In this document: piece by piece, positions 42,403 through 50,474 of the stretch
Position numbering within the stretch: position 1 is the stretch's first letter
Layout of the letters: each line of letters begins with the position of its first letter
Assembly: GCA_031272365.1 (NCBI GenBank)
Contig: JAISTX010000058.1
Span: forward strand, 1 to 64,000
Direction: 5' to 3'
DNA from: Eubacteriales Family XIII. Incertae Sedis bacterium
Lineage (GTDB): Bacteria; Bacillota; Clostridia; Peptostreptococcales; Anaerovoracaceae
DNA length: 64,000 nt
The notes under the pieces: model-generated
Seen by the model: only the letters and a program-made list of their open reading frames with translations
Database searches by the model: none
Told to the model about the DNA's origin: nothing
Made by a program: the position numbers and the translations under genes

Positions 42403-43041
42403 TCAGCAACAATCGCAGCACGCGTCCGCGCAGCAATAGCACTGGAGGCCGTAGCAAAACGCCCGCTCCGTGTCCGAATACCCCCGGCTCGCCGCCCCAT
42501 AGCGGTACCCCTGCATCTGCGCCGTCACGGAATTGAGCGCGCTGCGGTACTCGAAGTTGTCCGGCGCCATGTCCACCGCCGTCTGGAGCCCCTGCATCCC
42601 CTCGTGGTACCAGCCGCGCCGGATGTTGAGCGCCCCGAACAGGAAATGCCACTCGGCGTTCCGCGTCTTCACGCGGCCCAGGCGCTGCTCGGCGTCCGTG
42701 ATGTTGCCGAGGTCGATCGAGCGCCGGATCTCGCGGAATGCCGCCACATCGTCCGCGTCCGCGTCCTCGTCCGCGCCGCCGTAGCCGCCGCCATAATACC
42801 GGGAGCTGCCTGGCCCGTACGCCGAGGAAGACCCGCCGCCGCGCCCGCCCGAAGCGCCGCTCGACAGCGTGTCGTACGCCTCGTTGATCTCGCGCATCTT
42901 CTCCTCCGCGAGGTCCGAGAGCGGGTTGTCCTGGTAGCGGTCCGGGTGGTATTTTTTCACAAGGTCGCGGTACGCCGCCTTGATCTCCTCCTCGGTCGCG
43001 CCCGGCTTCAGCCCGAGCACCTCATACGGATCCTTCGCCAC
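42403..43041 (-). CDS. J-domain (DnaJ-like) protein with Cys-rich tail
   Basis: A 212-residue protein. The N-terminal J domain (about 1-65) has [20 protein letters not shown] and the HPD motif (YHPDRYQ), which stimulates DnaK ATPase. A Gly/Ser/Tyr linker follows, then a TPR-like helical part ([20 protein letters not shown]), and a tail with eight cysteines in the last 20 residues ([17 protein letters not shown]). The start is GTG (43041), not ATG, with GGAAGGTGAGG upstream. It follows the E1-like gene of set 2 by 32 bp, so it may be co-transcribed; the tail may bind metal or be palmitoylation-like anchoring, unproven. Confidence 0.85.
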   Translation of the reverse strand: MAKDPYEVLGLKPGATEEEIKAAYRDLVKKYHPDRYQDNPLSDLAEEKMREINEAYDTLSSGASGGRGGGSSSAYGPGSSRYYGGGYGGADEDADADDVAAFREIRRSIDLGNITDAEQRLGRVKTRNAEWHFLFGALNIRRGWYHEGMQGLQTAVDMAPDNFEYRSALNSVTAQMQGYRYGAASRGYSDTERAFCYGLQCYCCADACCDCC

Positions 43042-43073
43042 CCTGCCTCACCTTCCGCCGGCGCTTCAGGCCG

Positions 43074-45509
43074 TCAGACGCCTTCCTTCGCGCGCCGCAG
43101 CTGGTCCACGGACACGAACCGGTTCGTCCGGGGCGTATAGCCGGAGAGCGGCACGATCTTCTCGTGGATCGCGTCGAGGATCGTCTCCGCCTGCGGGAAA
43201 AACTCCCGCTCGTACTCGTACTGCGGCACGACCCAGTCCATCGCGCCCACGACGACCACCGGCCCGTCCAGGCGGTCGAAGATGAACTCCGACAGCACGC
43301 TGGCGACCTCCCGCATGAAGGAGCCGCGCGCGCAGGCGTCGCCGACGATGACGACGCGCCCCGTCTTGTCCGCCGAGGCGATGATCTTCGTGTAGTCCAG
43401 CGGCACGAGGCTGTGGAGATTGATGACCTCCGCCTCGACCTTGTAGCGCTCGGAGAGGACCTCGGCCGCCTCCATCGCGCGGTAGAGCGCGGGGCCTATG
43501 GTCAGGATCGTGACGTCCATGCCCGTGCGCACGAGGTTGACGTCCCCGATCTCGATCTCGTAGGCGCCCGCCGGCACCCCGCCCTCGCGGAAGACCTCGT
43601 GCTGCGCGTACAGCCGCTGGCTCTCAAAAAACAGAACCGGGTCCGTGCCGTTCAGCGCCGAGGCGAGCAGCCCCTTCGCCTCCCACGGCGTCGCCGGGTA
43701 GCAGACCTTGAGCCCGGGGATGTGCGTGCAGAGCCCCGACCAGTCCTGGCTGAGCATCGCGCCGTCCGTCGCGCCGACGGAGACCCGCACCACGACCGGC
43801 ATCTTGAGCGCGCCGCCGCTCATCGCCTGCCATTTGGCCAGCTGGTTGAACACCTCGTCGCCCGCGCGCCCGAGGAAGTCCGCGTACATGATCTCCGGTA
43901 TCGCGCGCCCGCCCATCATGCCGTAGCCGACGGCCGTGCCGACGATCGCGCTCTCCGAGACGGGGGTGTTGAACAGGCGGATATAGGGCACGACCTCGTC
44001 GAGCCCCTTGTAGACGCTGAACGCGCCGCCCGCGTTGCGCACGTCCTCGCCGTAGGTGATCGCCGAGGAGTCCTCCTTGAACTTGGCCAGGATCGCCTCG
44101 AAAATCCCGTCGGCGTACGTGACCATCGTCCGGTCCGTGGCCGCCAGCTCGCGCGCGCGGCTGCTCGTCTCCGGGTTCGAGAGGAATTTCGGCCGCCCGT
44201 CGCCCATCTGCGGCACCTTCTTGTTCGAGAAGACCGCGCTCTCTATGTATTTGGCGTTCGTTTCGAAATTGACGTAGGGGGAGATCGCCGGGTCCGCCGC
44301 CCACGAGCAGACCAGCTCCATGCGCTCCTGCGCCTCCACGAGGAGGTTCTCCAGCTCGGGGTCCAACGCCACGCCCGCCGCCACGAGGTCGGCGCGGTAG
44401 ATCTTCAGCGAGTCCACCGCCTCCCAGGCCTCGATCTCGTCCCGCGTGCGGTACGTGCCCGGGTCGTCCGTCGTATGCCCCGAGAGCCGGTACGTGAGCA
44501 CGTCCAGCAGGATCGGGCCGCCGCCCGCCGCGATGATGTCCCGCTTGCGCCGGTAGGCGTCGATGACGGCCAGGGGGTCGTGCCCCCAGATGCGCTCCGC
44601 GTGCAGCTGCTTCGGCTCGATGCCGGCGCCGATGCGCGCGAGCATGTCGTACGCCATCGTCTCGCCGCGCGTCTGCCCGCCCATGCCGTAGTTGTTGTTG
44701 AAAACGTTGAACAGCACCGGCAGGCCGCCTTTCCGGCGGTCCTCCCACAGCGTGTGGAACTGGTCCATGGCCGCGAAATTGAGCGCTTCCCAGACGGGGC
44801 CGCAGCCGATCGCCGCGTCGCCGATGTTGCAGACGACGAAGCCGGGTTTTTCGTTGATGCGCTTGAACAGCGCCGCGCCCGCCGCGATGCAGGCCGAGCC
44901 GCCGACGATCGCGTTGTTGGGGAAGGCGCCGAACGGCGGGAAGAACACGTGCGCCCCGCCGACGATGCCCCCCTGGAAGCCCGTCTCCCGCCCGAGCACC
45001 TCGCAGAGCATCCCGTAGAGCACGAAATGGATCGCGAGGTCCTTCACGTTCTTCGGCTTGAAGATCGGCTCCAGCGCCAGCAGCACCCGCCCGCCGGCGT
45101 ACGTCTCCATGATCTCCATGAGCTTTTCGTCCGAGAGCTGCCAGATCGCGGACAGGGACTTGGCGAGGACCTCGCCGTGGCTCCGGTGGCTGCCGAAGAT
45201 CACGTCCTCCGGCGTGAGCAGGTAGGCCTGCCCGACCGCCGACGCCTCCTGCCCGACCGCCAGGTAGGCATTGCCCAGAAACGACGCCCGGACGCTCTTG
45301 TACTCGCCCGTCTGCTTGATCTGCTGTATCGCTTCCTCGAAGGCGCGGAGGATCGCCATGTCGCGGTAGATGCGCACGAGGTCGGCATCCGCGAAATGCT
45401 CGCGCTCCTGCGTCACCGTCTTGTCATATTGATTGACGGGTATCCGCCGGAACACGATCTCCGTCTTCCGCTCGAGTGCCTTTGGGTCGACCAAAAGTGA
45501 CTTCGTCAT
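43074..45509 (-). CDS. Fused E1-like protein with altered active site, set 2
   Basis: An 811-residue paralogue of the protein at 4766-7240, collinear over its whole length and sharing the end DQLRRAKEGV. Several active-site features differ: NIGDAAIGCG has Ala232 for Gly of the ThDP GDG motif (NN at 271-272 is kept), QGGIVGGAHV replaces HRGMGGSMH, Tyr replaces His in the PGPAHLSLGQE block, and Leu586-Ser-Gln replaces the His-Ser-Gln of E1 beta. The fold, many glycine-rich turns and the frame are intact. It may still bind ThDP, but ordinary 2-oxoacid decarboxylation with transfer to lipoate is doubtful. Last of E2-E3-E1, 22 bp after E3. Confidence 0.85.
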   Translation of the reverse strand: MTKSLLVDPKALERKTEIVFRRIPVNQYDKTVTQEREHFADADLVRIYRDMAILRAFEEAIQQIKQTGEYKSVRASFLGNAYLAVGQEASAVGQAYLLTPEDVIFGSHRSHGEVLAKSLSAIWQLSDEKLMEIMETYAGGRVLLALEPIFKPKNVKDLAIHFVLYGMLCEVLGRETGFQGGIVGGAHVFFPPFGAFPNNAIVGGSACIAAGAALFKRINEKPGFVVCNIGDAAIGCGPVWEALNFAAMDQFHTLWEDRRKGGLPVLFNVFNNNYGMGGQTRGETMAYDMLARIGAGIEPKQLHAERIWGHDPLAVIDAYRRKRDIIAAGGGPILLDVLTYRLSGHTTDDPGTYRTRDEIEAWEAVDSLKIYRADLVAAGVALDPELENLLVEAQERMELVCSWAADPAISPYVNFETNAKYIESAVFSNKKVPQMGDGRPKFLSNPETSSRARELAATDRTMVTYADGIFEAILAKFKEDSSAITYGEDVRNAGGAFSVYKGLDEVVPYIRLFNTPVSESAIVGTAVGYGMMGGRAIPEIMYADFLGRAGDEVFNQLAKWQAMSGGALKMPVVVRVSVGATDGAMLSQDWSGLCTHIPGLKVCYPATPWEAKGLLASALNGTDPVLFFESQRLYAQHEVFREGGVPAGAYEIEIGDVNLVRTGMDVTILTIGPALYRAMEAAEVLSERYKVEAEVINLHSLVPLDYTKIIASADKTGRVVIVGDACARGSFMREVASVLSEFIFDRLDGPVVVVGAMDWVVPQYEYEREFFPQAETILDAIHEKIVPLSGYTPRTNRFVSVDQLRRAKEGV

Positions 45510-45531
45510 TGTACTTCTCGCTTTCTATCCA

Positions 45532-46920
45532 TTATGATTCCACTCCATACAAAGCGTCCCGCAGCGTCTCGCTCTCCGTCGGGTGCGGGTAGGCAAACCG
45601 CAAGAGCGTGTCCATCTTCCAGGCGCTCCCGATCATGAAGGCCGCCGTGAGGATCACCTCCGTCGCGTGGCTGCCGGTCAGGTGCGCCCCCAGCAAACGC
45701 CCGCTCCCTTTTTCCAATAATAATTGATAAACGCCCTCGCTTTCAAATCCTGGTTTGTGCATGGAAGGATGCTGGACGGCAATCCTTTTGACTTCCACGG
45801 AAAGCCCCTTCACGCCGGCCGTGATCTCCGTCTCGCCCACCCAGGCCGCCTCGGGGGCCGTCCGGATGATCTGCGGGATGGACTCGTAGCGCACGAGGTC
45901 CTTGACGCCGGTCATGTCGCTGATGGCCGCCCGCGCCTCCCGCACCGCCGTGTGCTCCGCCATGAGCTTGCCGTTGACGTCGCCCGCGGCCCAGACGCCC
46001 GCGACGTTCGTCCGCATCTGCGCGTCCGTGACCACCGCGCCGAACTCCGTCTGGATCCCGAGCTTCTCGATCCCGAAGCCGCTTGCCGACGGGGCCTTGC
46101 CCATGGAAATCAGGACCTTGTCCGCGAACACGAAGGACTCGCCGTCCTCCGAGCGCGTCCGGATGCCGTCCTCGTTCACCAGCGTCGGCGTCGTGTCGAG
46201 GCAAAACCGCATGCCCCGCCGCTCGAGCCCCTCGCGCAGCTCCGCCGCCACGCCCTTGTCGAGCGTGCCGCCGATCTCCCCCGCCACGTCGACCACCGTG
46301 ACCTGCGAGCCGAGCGCGAGGAAATAATAAGCCACCTCCAGCGCCGAAGGCCCGCTCCCGATCACGGCCAGCCGCTCCGGCAGCGCCTTCAGCAGCGGCA
46401 GGCTCTCGTGCGTCATGGCCGTCCCCTTCTCAAACGCCTCGGGCAGACCGAAGATGCGGGGGAGCACCGCCTCCGCGCCGGTCGCGAGCAGGATCCGCTC
46501 CGCGCGGCAGGTCGTGCCCGCCGCGTCGATGAGGAAATAGCCCTTCTCGCGGCCGATTATCTCGGCCTTCTCCTTCACGGCCTTGATCTTGTGCCTCGCG
46601 AACGAATCGATGATCCGGTCCTGGACCAGCTTGACCTCCTTGTCGCGGAGTTTCGTCATCAACGCGTAGTCCATGCGGGTGTCCGCCCGGTCCGTGCCGG
46701 CGAACGCGCCGCGGCGGACGCTCTCCAAGGACTTCGCCGCGTCCATCATCGCCATCGTCGGGAAGAGCCCCTCGCCGATGCAGGAGCCGCCGAGCGTCTT
46801 TTTCTCGAAGAGGATCGTCGCCAGGCCGGCCTCCGCCGCGCGCTCCGCCGCAAAGCAGCCGGCCGGCCCGCCGCCGATGATGACCAGATCGTATAGAAGC
46901 TTGTCCTTCTTTGAAGCCAA
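45532..46920 (-). CDS. E3-like flavoprotein lacking one redox cysteine, set 2
   Basis: A 462-residue paralogue of dihydrolipoamide dehydrogenase. FAD motif IIGGGPAGCFAAERAAEAG and the C-terminal HPTESE (His446, Glu451) are kept. In the active site GGSCIGEGLFPTM has Cys47 but Leu52 in place of the second cysteine and Met56 in place of the usual lysine, so no redox disulfide can form. The second nucleotide motif is GSGPSALEVAYYF, with Ser/Ala in place of late glycines. It could be an NAD(P)H-linked flavoprotein of another type or a structural subunit. It lies 3 bp after the E2-like gene. Confidence 0.85.
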   Translation of the reverse strand: MASKKDKLLYDLVIIGGGPAGCFAAERAAEAGLATILFEKKTLGGSCIGEGLFPTMAMMDAAKSLESVRRGAFAGTDRADTRMDYALMTKLRDKEVKLVQDRIIDSFARHKIKAVKEKAEIIGREKGYFLIDAAGTTCRAERILLATGAEAVLPRIFGLPEAFEKGTAMTHESLPLLKALPERLAVIGSGPSALEVAYYFLALGSQVTVVDVAGEIGGTLDKGVAAELREGLERRGMRFCLDTTPTLVNEDGIRTRSEDGESFVFADKVLISMGKAPSASGFGIEKLGIQTEFGAVVTDAQMRTNVAGVWAAGDVNGKLMAEHTAVREARAAISDMTGVKDLVRYESIPQIIRTAPEAAWVGETEITAGVKGLSVEVKRIAVQHPSMHKPGFESEGVYQLLLEKGSGRLLGAHLTGSHATEVILTAAFMIGSAWKMDTLLRFAYPHPTESETLRDALYGVES

Positions 46921-46923
46921 TGC

Positions 46924-48612
46924 TTACCCTCTTTTCACCGTATCCTTGTAGAGCGCCTCCCATGAAAACGCCGCCATGCGGTCACACAGGTCCTGCATGA
47001 ACAGCATCGCCGCCACTTCGTCCATCGCCCGCCTGTCGCAGGAATAGGACAGCCCCATCGTCGGGTACGCCTCCATCCTCTGCCCGCTCTGGCGCACCGC
47101 CGAATGCTGCCCGCAGATGCCGATCTTGCCGGTTTGCGGGGGCGTCACGTTCGGCGTGAAGAAATGCACGCCCGTCGCGCGCATGTCGAGCACCGTGAAA
47201 TTTGTCTCGACGCCCTTCCCCCCCGCGATGTCGCTTTCCCCGAACGCTTCCGAATCGAGGACGATCGCCGCGATCTCCGCGAGCGTCTTTTTCTCTGCCT
47301 TAGGGACCGCCAGATGGACCATCCCGTGCGGCGTCGCCTTGGCCACCGACAGGTTGACGGTGTCCGCATGCGTCAGCGACTTCCCGTCCTTGAGCATGGC
47401 GAACGCCTCGGGGTGGCGGATCAGCGTCCGCGCGATCACGAAGAGCAGGATGTCCCCGAGCGACACGTCCTTCAGCCCCAGGTCCGCCTCCGAAGTGAGG
47501 AAGGACTCGTGCATCGAGACCACGTTCGTCGCGTCGAACGTCTGGTGCACCGTCGTCTGCGCGATCGTGGGCACGCTGAGGATGGCGCGCGCCGGCGCGG
47601 CCTTGACGGGCTTGGCCTCCGGTTTTTCGGCCTTGGCCGCGGCGGGCTTCGCCTCGCGGGCGGCCTCCGGCTTCTCCGCTTCCGGCGCGGGCCCGCCCTT
47701 GACGGCCGCGGCGAGCTTCTCCGCCGCCGTCGCGAGCTTCTCCGCCATCGCGGGCTTCGCGGCGGGGGCTTTGGCCGCTGCGGCGGCCTTGGGCTTCCGC
47801 CTGTCGTGCTCCACCTTGATCTGCCGCACCCGCCGCTCGACGAACGGCGGCGCGCCGTCATCGTGGGCCGTCGGCAGGTCCACCGGCTTGGCGGCCTGCG
47901 CCTGCTTGGCGGCCTGCGCCTCGCGTTTGGCCTCCTCCGCTTTCTTGGCCTCTTCCGCCTTCTTGGCCTCCGCTTCGAGCCGGGCCGCTTCGGCGCGCTT
48001 CGCGTCTGCCTGCCGCTTGGCCTCCGCAGCCTTCTTGGCTTCCTCCGCCTTGCGGGCCTCTTCCGCTTTCTTGGCCTCCTCGGCCTTCTTGGCTTCCTCT
48101 GCTTTCCGGGCCTCCTCGGCCTTCTTGGCTTCCTCCGCCTTCCGGGCCTCCTCGGCCTTCCTTGCTTCCTCCGCCTTGCGGGCTTCCTCGGCCTTCCGGG
48201 CCTCCTCGGCCTTCCGGGCCTCCTCCGCCTTGCGGGCTTCCTCGGCCTTGCGGGCCTCCTCGGCCTTGCGGGCCTCCTCGGCCTTACGGGCCTCCTCGGC
48301 CTTGCGGGCCTCCTCGGCCTTGCGGGCCTCCTCGGCCTTGCGGGCCTCCTCGGCCTTCCGTGCTTCCTCCGCCTTGCGGGCCTCCTCCGCCCGCTTGACT
48401 TCCGCCGCGCGCTTCGCGGCCGCCTCTTCCGCCTTCCGGGCCGCTTCGGCCAATTTCTGCAAATTTGCGCTGGCGAAAGCCGCCTCCGCGGCATCCAGCA
48501 CGTCCCGTTCCAAAATACGGCCCCCCGGGCCAGTGGGCTTTACCCGAGACAAATCAATGCCCTGCGCCGCCGCCAAAGCCCTTGCCCTCGGTGTCGCTCT
48601 GTCCTCCGTCAT
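46924..48612 (-). CDS. E2-like protein without lipoyl domain or catalytic His, with long Lys/Glu/Ala repeat helix, set 2
   Basis: A 562-residue protein. It begins directly with a peripheral subunit-binding domain (about 5-42: ATPRARALAAAQGIDLSRVK, GPGGRILERDVL), with no lipoyl domain. Residues ~55-230 are a charged helix of about twenty KAEEAR hexapeptides and variants. After a Lys/Ala/Pro-rich linker comes a catalytic-type domain (about 335-562), in which DHRxxDG has become DRRAMDE: Arg527 replaces the catalytic His and Glu replaces Gly. The ATG with GGGGAG 7 bases upstream is preferred to one five codons earlier. It could form a cubic or trimeric core that gathers E1-like and E3-like subunits without acyl transfer. 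Confidence 0.85.
   Translation of the reverse strand: MTEDRATPRARALAAAQGIDLSRVKPTGPGGRILERDVLDAAEAAFASANLQKLAEAARKAEEAAAKRAAEVKRAEEARKAEEARKAEEARKAEEARKAEEARKAEEARKAEEARKAEEARKAEEARKAEEARKAEEARKAEEARKAEEARKAEEARKAEEAKKAEEARKAEEAKKAEEAKKAEEARKAEEAKKAAEAKRQADAKRAEAARLEAEAKKAEEAKKAEEAKREAQAAKQAQAAKPVDLPTAHDDGAPPFVERRVRQIKVEHDRRKPKAAAAAKAPAAKPAMAEKLATAAEKLAAAVKGGPAPEAEKPEAAREAKPAAAKAEKPEAKPVKAAPARAILSVPTIAQTTVHQTFDATNVVSMHESFLTSEADLGLKDVSLGDILLFVIARTLIRHPEAFAMLKDGKSLTHADTVNLSVAKATPHGMVHLAVPKAEKKTLAEIAAIVLDSEAFGESDIAGGKGVETNFTVLDMRATGVHFFTPNVTPPQTGKIGICGQHSAVRQSGQRMEAYPTMGLSYSCDRRAMDEVAAMLFMQDLCDRMAAFSWEALYKDTVKRG
48020..48400 (-). repeat. 18-bp minisatellite encoding KAEEAR hexapeptides
   Basis: About twenty tandem copies of an 18-bp unit (plus strand GGCCTCCTCGGCCTTGCG and variants). 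Copies near 48240-48350 are almost identical, indicating recent slippage. Both neighbouring domains stay in frame. Confidence 0.92.
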
Positions 48613-48685
48613 ATCCTGTCTCCCCATACAGTCAGCTTAGATAGCCATTCCATCGAATACCGCACAATATCTTACTCCTTCTATC

Positions 48686-49426
48686 TTACTCATAATTGCC
48701 TGAAATTACAAGATGCCCCGACGCCTTGCGAAATACCTCTGTTTCCGGCAGCCAATCCGCGTTTTCCTCGATTCTGCGGCGTGTCATCGCGTTCATCCGG
48801 TAGCGGTCGTCCTCCGGGAACGGCAGATGGTACAAAAAAAGTTTTTTGGGCGAGAGGGCCTCGATCAGCGCGCGCCCGCCCGCCCGCGCGACCTCCGGGA
48901 ACGCGAGGAAGGCTATGTCCGCCGTCCGCCCGCCGGGGAGCCGGGCGTCGTCCGACCGCGCGTCCCCGGCGAGGAAGACGCGCCTGCCGGGGGCGCCCAG
49001 GAACAGGCTCCGGTGCTCGATCCCGAACGCCTCCCCGCCCGCGTGCTCCGTCTCGACGGCCGTGACCCGAAGGCCCCCGACGTCCACGCAGCTTTCCGCG
49101 CCGTCGAAATACACCACGGGGTTTTCGAGCGCTTCCACCTCCCGCGCGAACCTGGCCGTCCGGGGCAGCAGCACCGGGACGCTTTTGTCCCGGATGCGCG
49201 CGATCGCACAGGGCTCCCCGTGGTCCGGGTGCAGGTGCGTGAAAACGTAGGCGGAAAGCCCGTCGAACGGCGCTTCGCCCGCCAGCATACACTCCAAAAC
49301 CGCATCCGACGGCGGAGAGAAGCCCGCCCCGCGCCCTCCTGTGAAGAGCGCGTCTACCAGCAGCTTCGTCCGCCCGCACACGATCAACACCCCTGCATTG
49401 GCAACCGCGTAAAACATGATTGGCAT
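48686..49426 (-). CDS. Metallo-beta-lactamase-fold hydrolase
   Basis: A 246-residue protein of the MBL superfamily. The metal motif is THLHPDHGE (HxHxDH form), with later ligands likely in ETEHAGGEAFG and LAGDARSDDA. Such enzymes hydrolyse thioesters, lactones, phosphodiesters or nucleic acids; substrate unknown. It precedes the set 2 E2-like gene by 73 bp in the same direction and could share transcription. Between them lies a direct repeat AGTAAGATA (twice, 14-bp period). It is divergent from the aldolase-like operon. Confidence 0.82.
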   Translation of the reverse strand: MPIMFYAVANAGVLIVCGRTKLLVDALFTGGRGAGFSPPSDAVLECMLAGEAPFDGLSAYVFTHLHPDHGEPCAIARIRDKSVPVLLPRTARFAREVEALENPVVYFDGAESCVDVGGLRVTAVETEHAGGEAFGIEHRSLFLGAPGRRVFLAGDARSDDARLPGGRTADIAFLAFPEVARAGGRALIEALSPKKLFLYHLPFPEDDRYRMNAMTRRRIEENADWLPETEVFRKASGHLVISGNYE

Positions 49427-49450
49427 AGTGTATCATGAATGGTGTATAAT
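49420..49450 (+). promoter_or_regulatory. Probable promoter of the aldolase-like/dehydrogenase operon
   Basis: TTGGCA and TATAAT are 19 bases apart, the -10 being consensus and preceded by TG. It lies 37 bases before the ATG at 49488 and overlaps the start of the divergent MBL gene. Confidence 0.5.
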
Positions 49451-49487
49451 TTTGGTTACAGAAGGATTGCTAAAGAAAGGAAAGGCC

Positions 49488-50447
49488 ATGTCATTCATCA
49501 CGGACAAAGAGGAGGCGAAGGGGATATTTTCGCTCGCAGCGGGGAAAAACGTCAGCATCGCGCTGTTCTGCACGGGGAGCTTCTGGAACACCGAGGCGAT
49601 CCTGCTGGCGGCGAGCCGCTTCGCGGAAAAGCGCGGCATCAAGGACATCCCCGTCGTCGTCGCGATGACGAGCCTGTACGCGCATATGCAGCAGGCGCGG
49701 CGCATCACCTATTCGAAGGACCCGAAGATCGGGCTCCGCACGACGTTCGAGTACTGCCGCAGCCTCTGCGAAGGCCCCTACGCGCCCTACCCGAACGTCG
49801 CGGTGATGACCCACCTCGACCACGCGGACCCGAAGGTCGACCAGTGGGCCCTCACGGAGAACACGGACCTTTTGACGAGCGTCATGTTCGACGCCCAGGT
49901 CTACCCCTACGAGGAAAACCTCGCCATGGCGAAGGACTACGTGCAGGCATACGGCGACAAGGTGCTCGTCGAGGGCATCATCGAGGGGCTGGCCGTCGGC
50001 GACGGCACGGCGAGCCGGCAGTCGGACGATTATGTGGAAAAAGCCGTGCGCTTCGTGAAGGAGACGGGCGTCGACTTCCTCGTCGCGGACCTCGGCACGG
50101 AGCAGCAGTCCTCCGGCACGGACGCGCATTATTTGAAAGACCGCGCGCAGACGCTGACGCGCGAGCTCGGGCGCCCCATGCTCGTCCTACACGGCGTGTC
50201 GAGCATGAAAAACGAGGACATCCACGGGCTGGCCGAGGACGGCGTCATCCGCGTCAACATGTGGACGCGCATCGTCCGCGAGTCGGGCCAGTACGCGGCG
50301 AAAAGGCTCGCGGGGCGGCTGGACCGGATCGAGGCGGGCGATTTCGAGGCGACGGAGGCGACGGCCTACATCAACGACAACATCGAGGAGTCGGCGCGCG
50401 TCATGGAGCACATCATGGACGGCCTCGGCTACGGCAACCTGGCATGA
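49488..50447 (+). CDS. Class II fructose-bisphosphate aldolase-like protein with altered metal site
   Basis: A 319-residue TIM barrel related to class II aldolases. Recognisable sites are THLDHADP (Asp111, His112), VEGIIEGLAVG (Glu162), LHGVSS (His235) and the phosphate loop GVIRVNMWTRI. The usual GTxHGxY block, whose His is a zinc ligand, instead reads GTEQQSSG (Gln206/Gln207). Loss of one zinc ligand suggests a changed metal site, non-zinc chemistry or a different sugar phosphate. ATG with AAAGGAAAGG upstream. First gene of an operon with two zinc dehydrogenases and an epimerase. Confidence 0.75.
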   Translation: MSFITDKEEAKGIFSLAAGKNVSIALFCTGSFWNTEAILLAASRFAEKRGIKDIPVVVAMTSLYAHMQQARRITYSKDPKIGLRTTFEYCRSLCEGPYAPYPNVAVMTHLDHADPKVDQWALTENTDLLTSVMFDAQVYPYEENLAMAKDYVQAYGDKVLVEGIIEGLAVGDGTASRQSDDYVEKAVRFVKETGVDFLVADLGTEQQSSGTDAHYLKDRAQTLTRELGRPMLVLHGVSSMKNEDIHGLAEDGVIRVNMWTRIVRESGQYAAKRLAGRLDRIEAGDFEATEATAYINDNIEESARVMEHIMDGLGYGNLA

Positions 50448-50474
50448 GATCAATCGAAAGGCGGTAGTGATAGT

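Noticed and set aside
43074-48612. Calling the second E2-E3-E1 set pseudogenes
   Set aside because: All three frames are full-length with good ribosome sites and close spacing; only specific active-site residues are changed.
47117-48640. Ala/Ser-rich plus-strand frames over the KAEEAR repeat
   Set aside because: They are shadows of the 18-bp repeat on the other strand.
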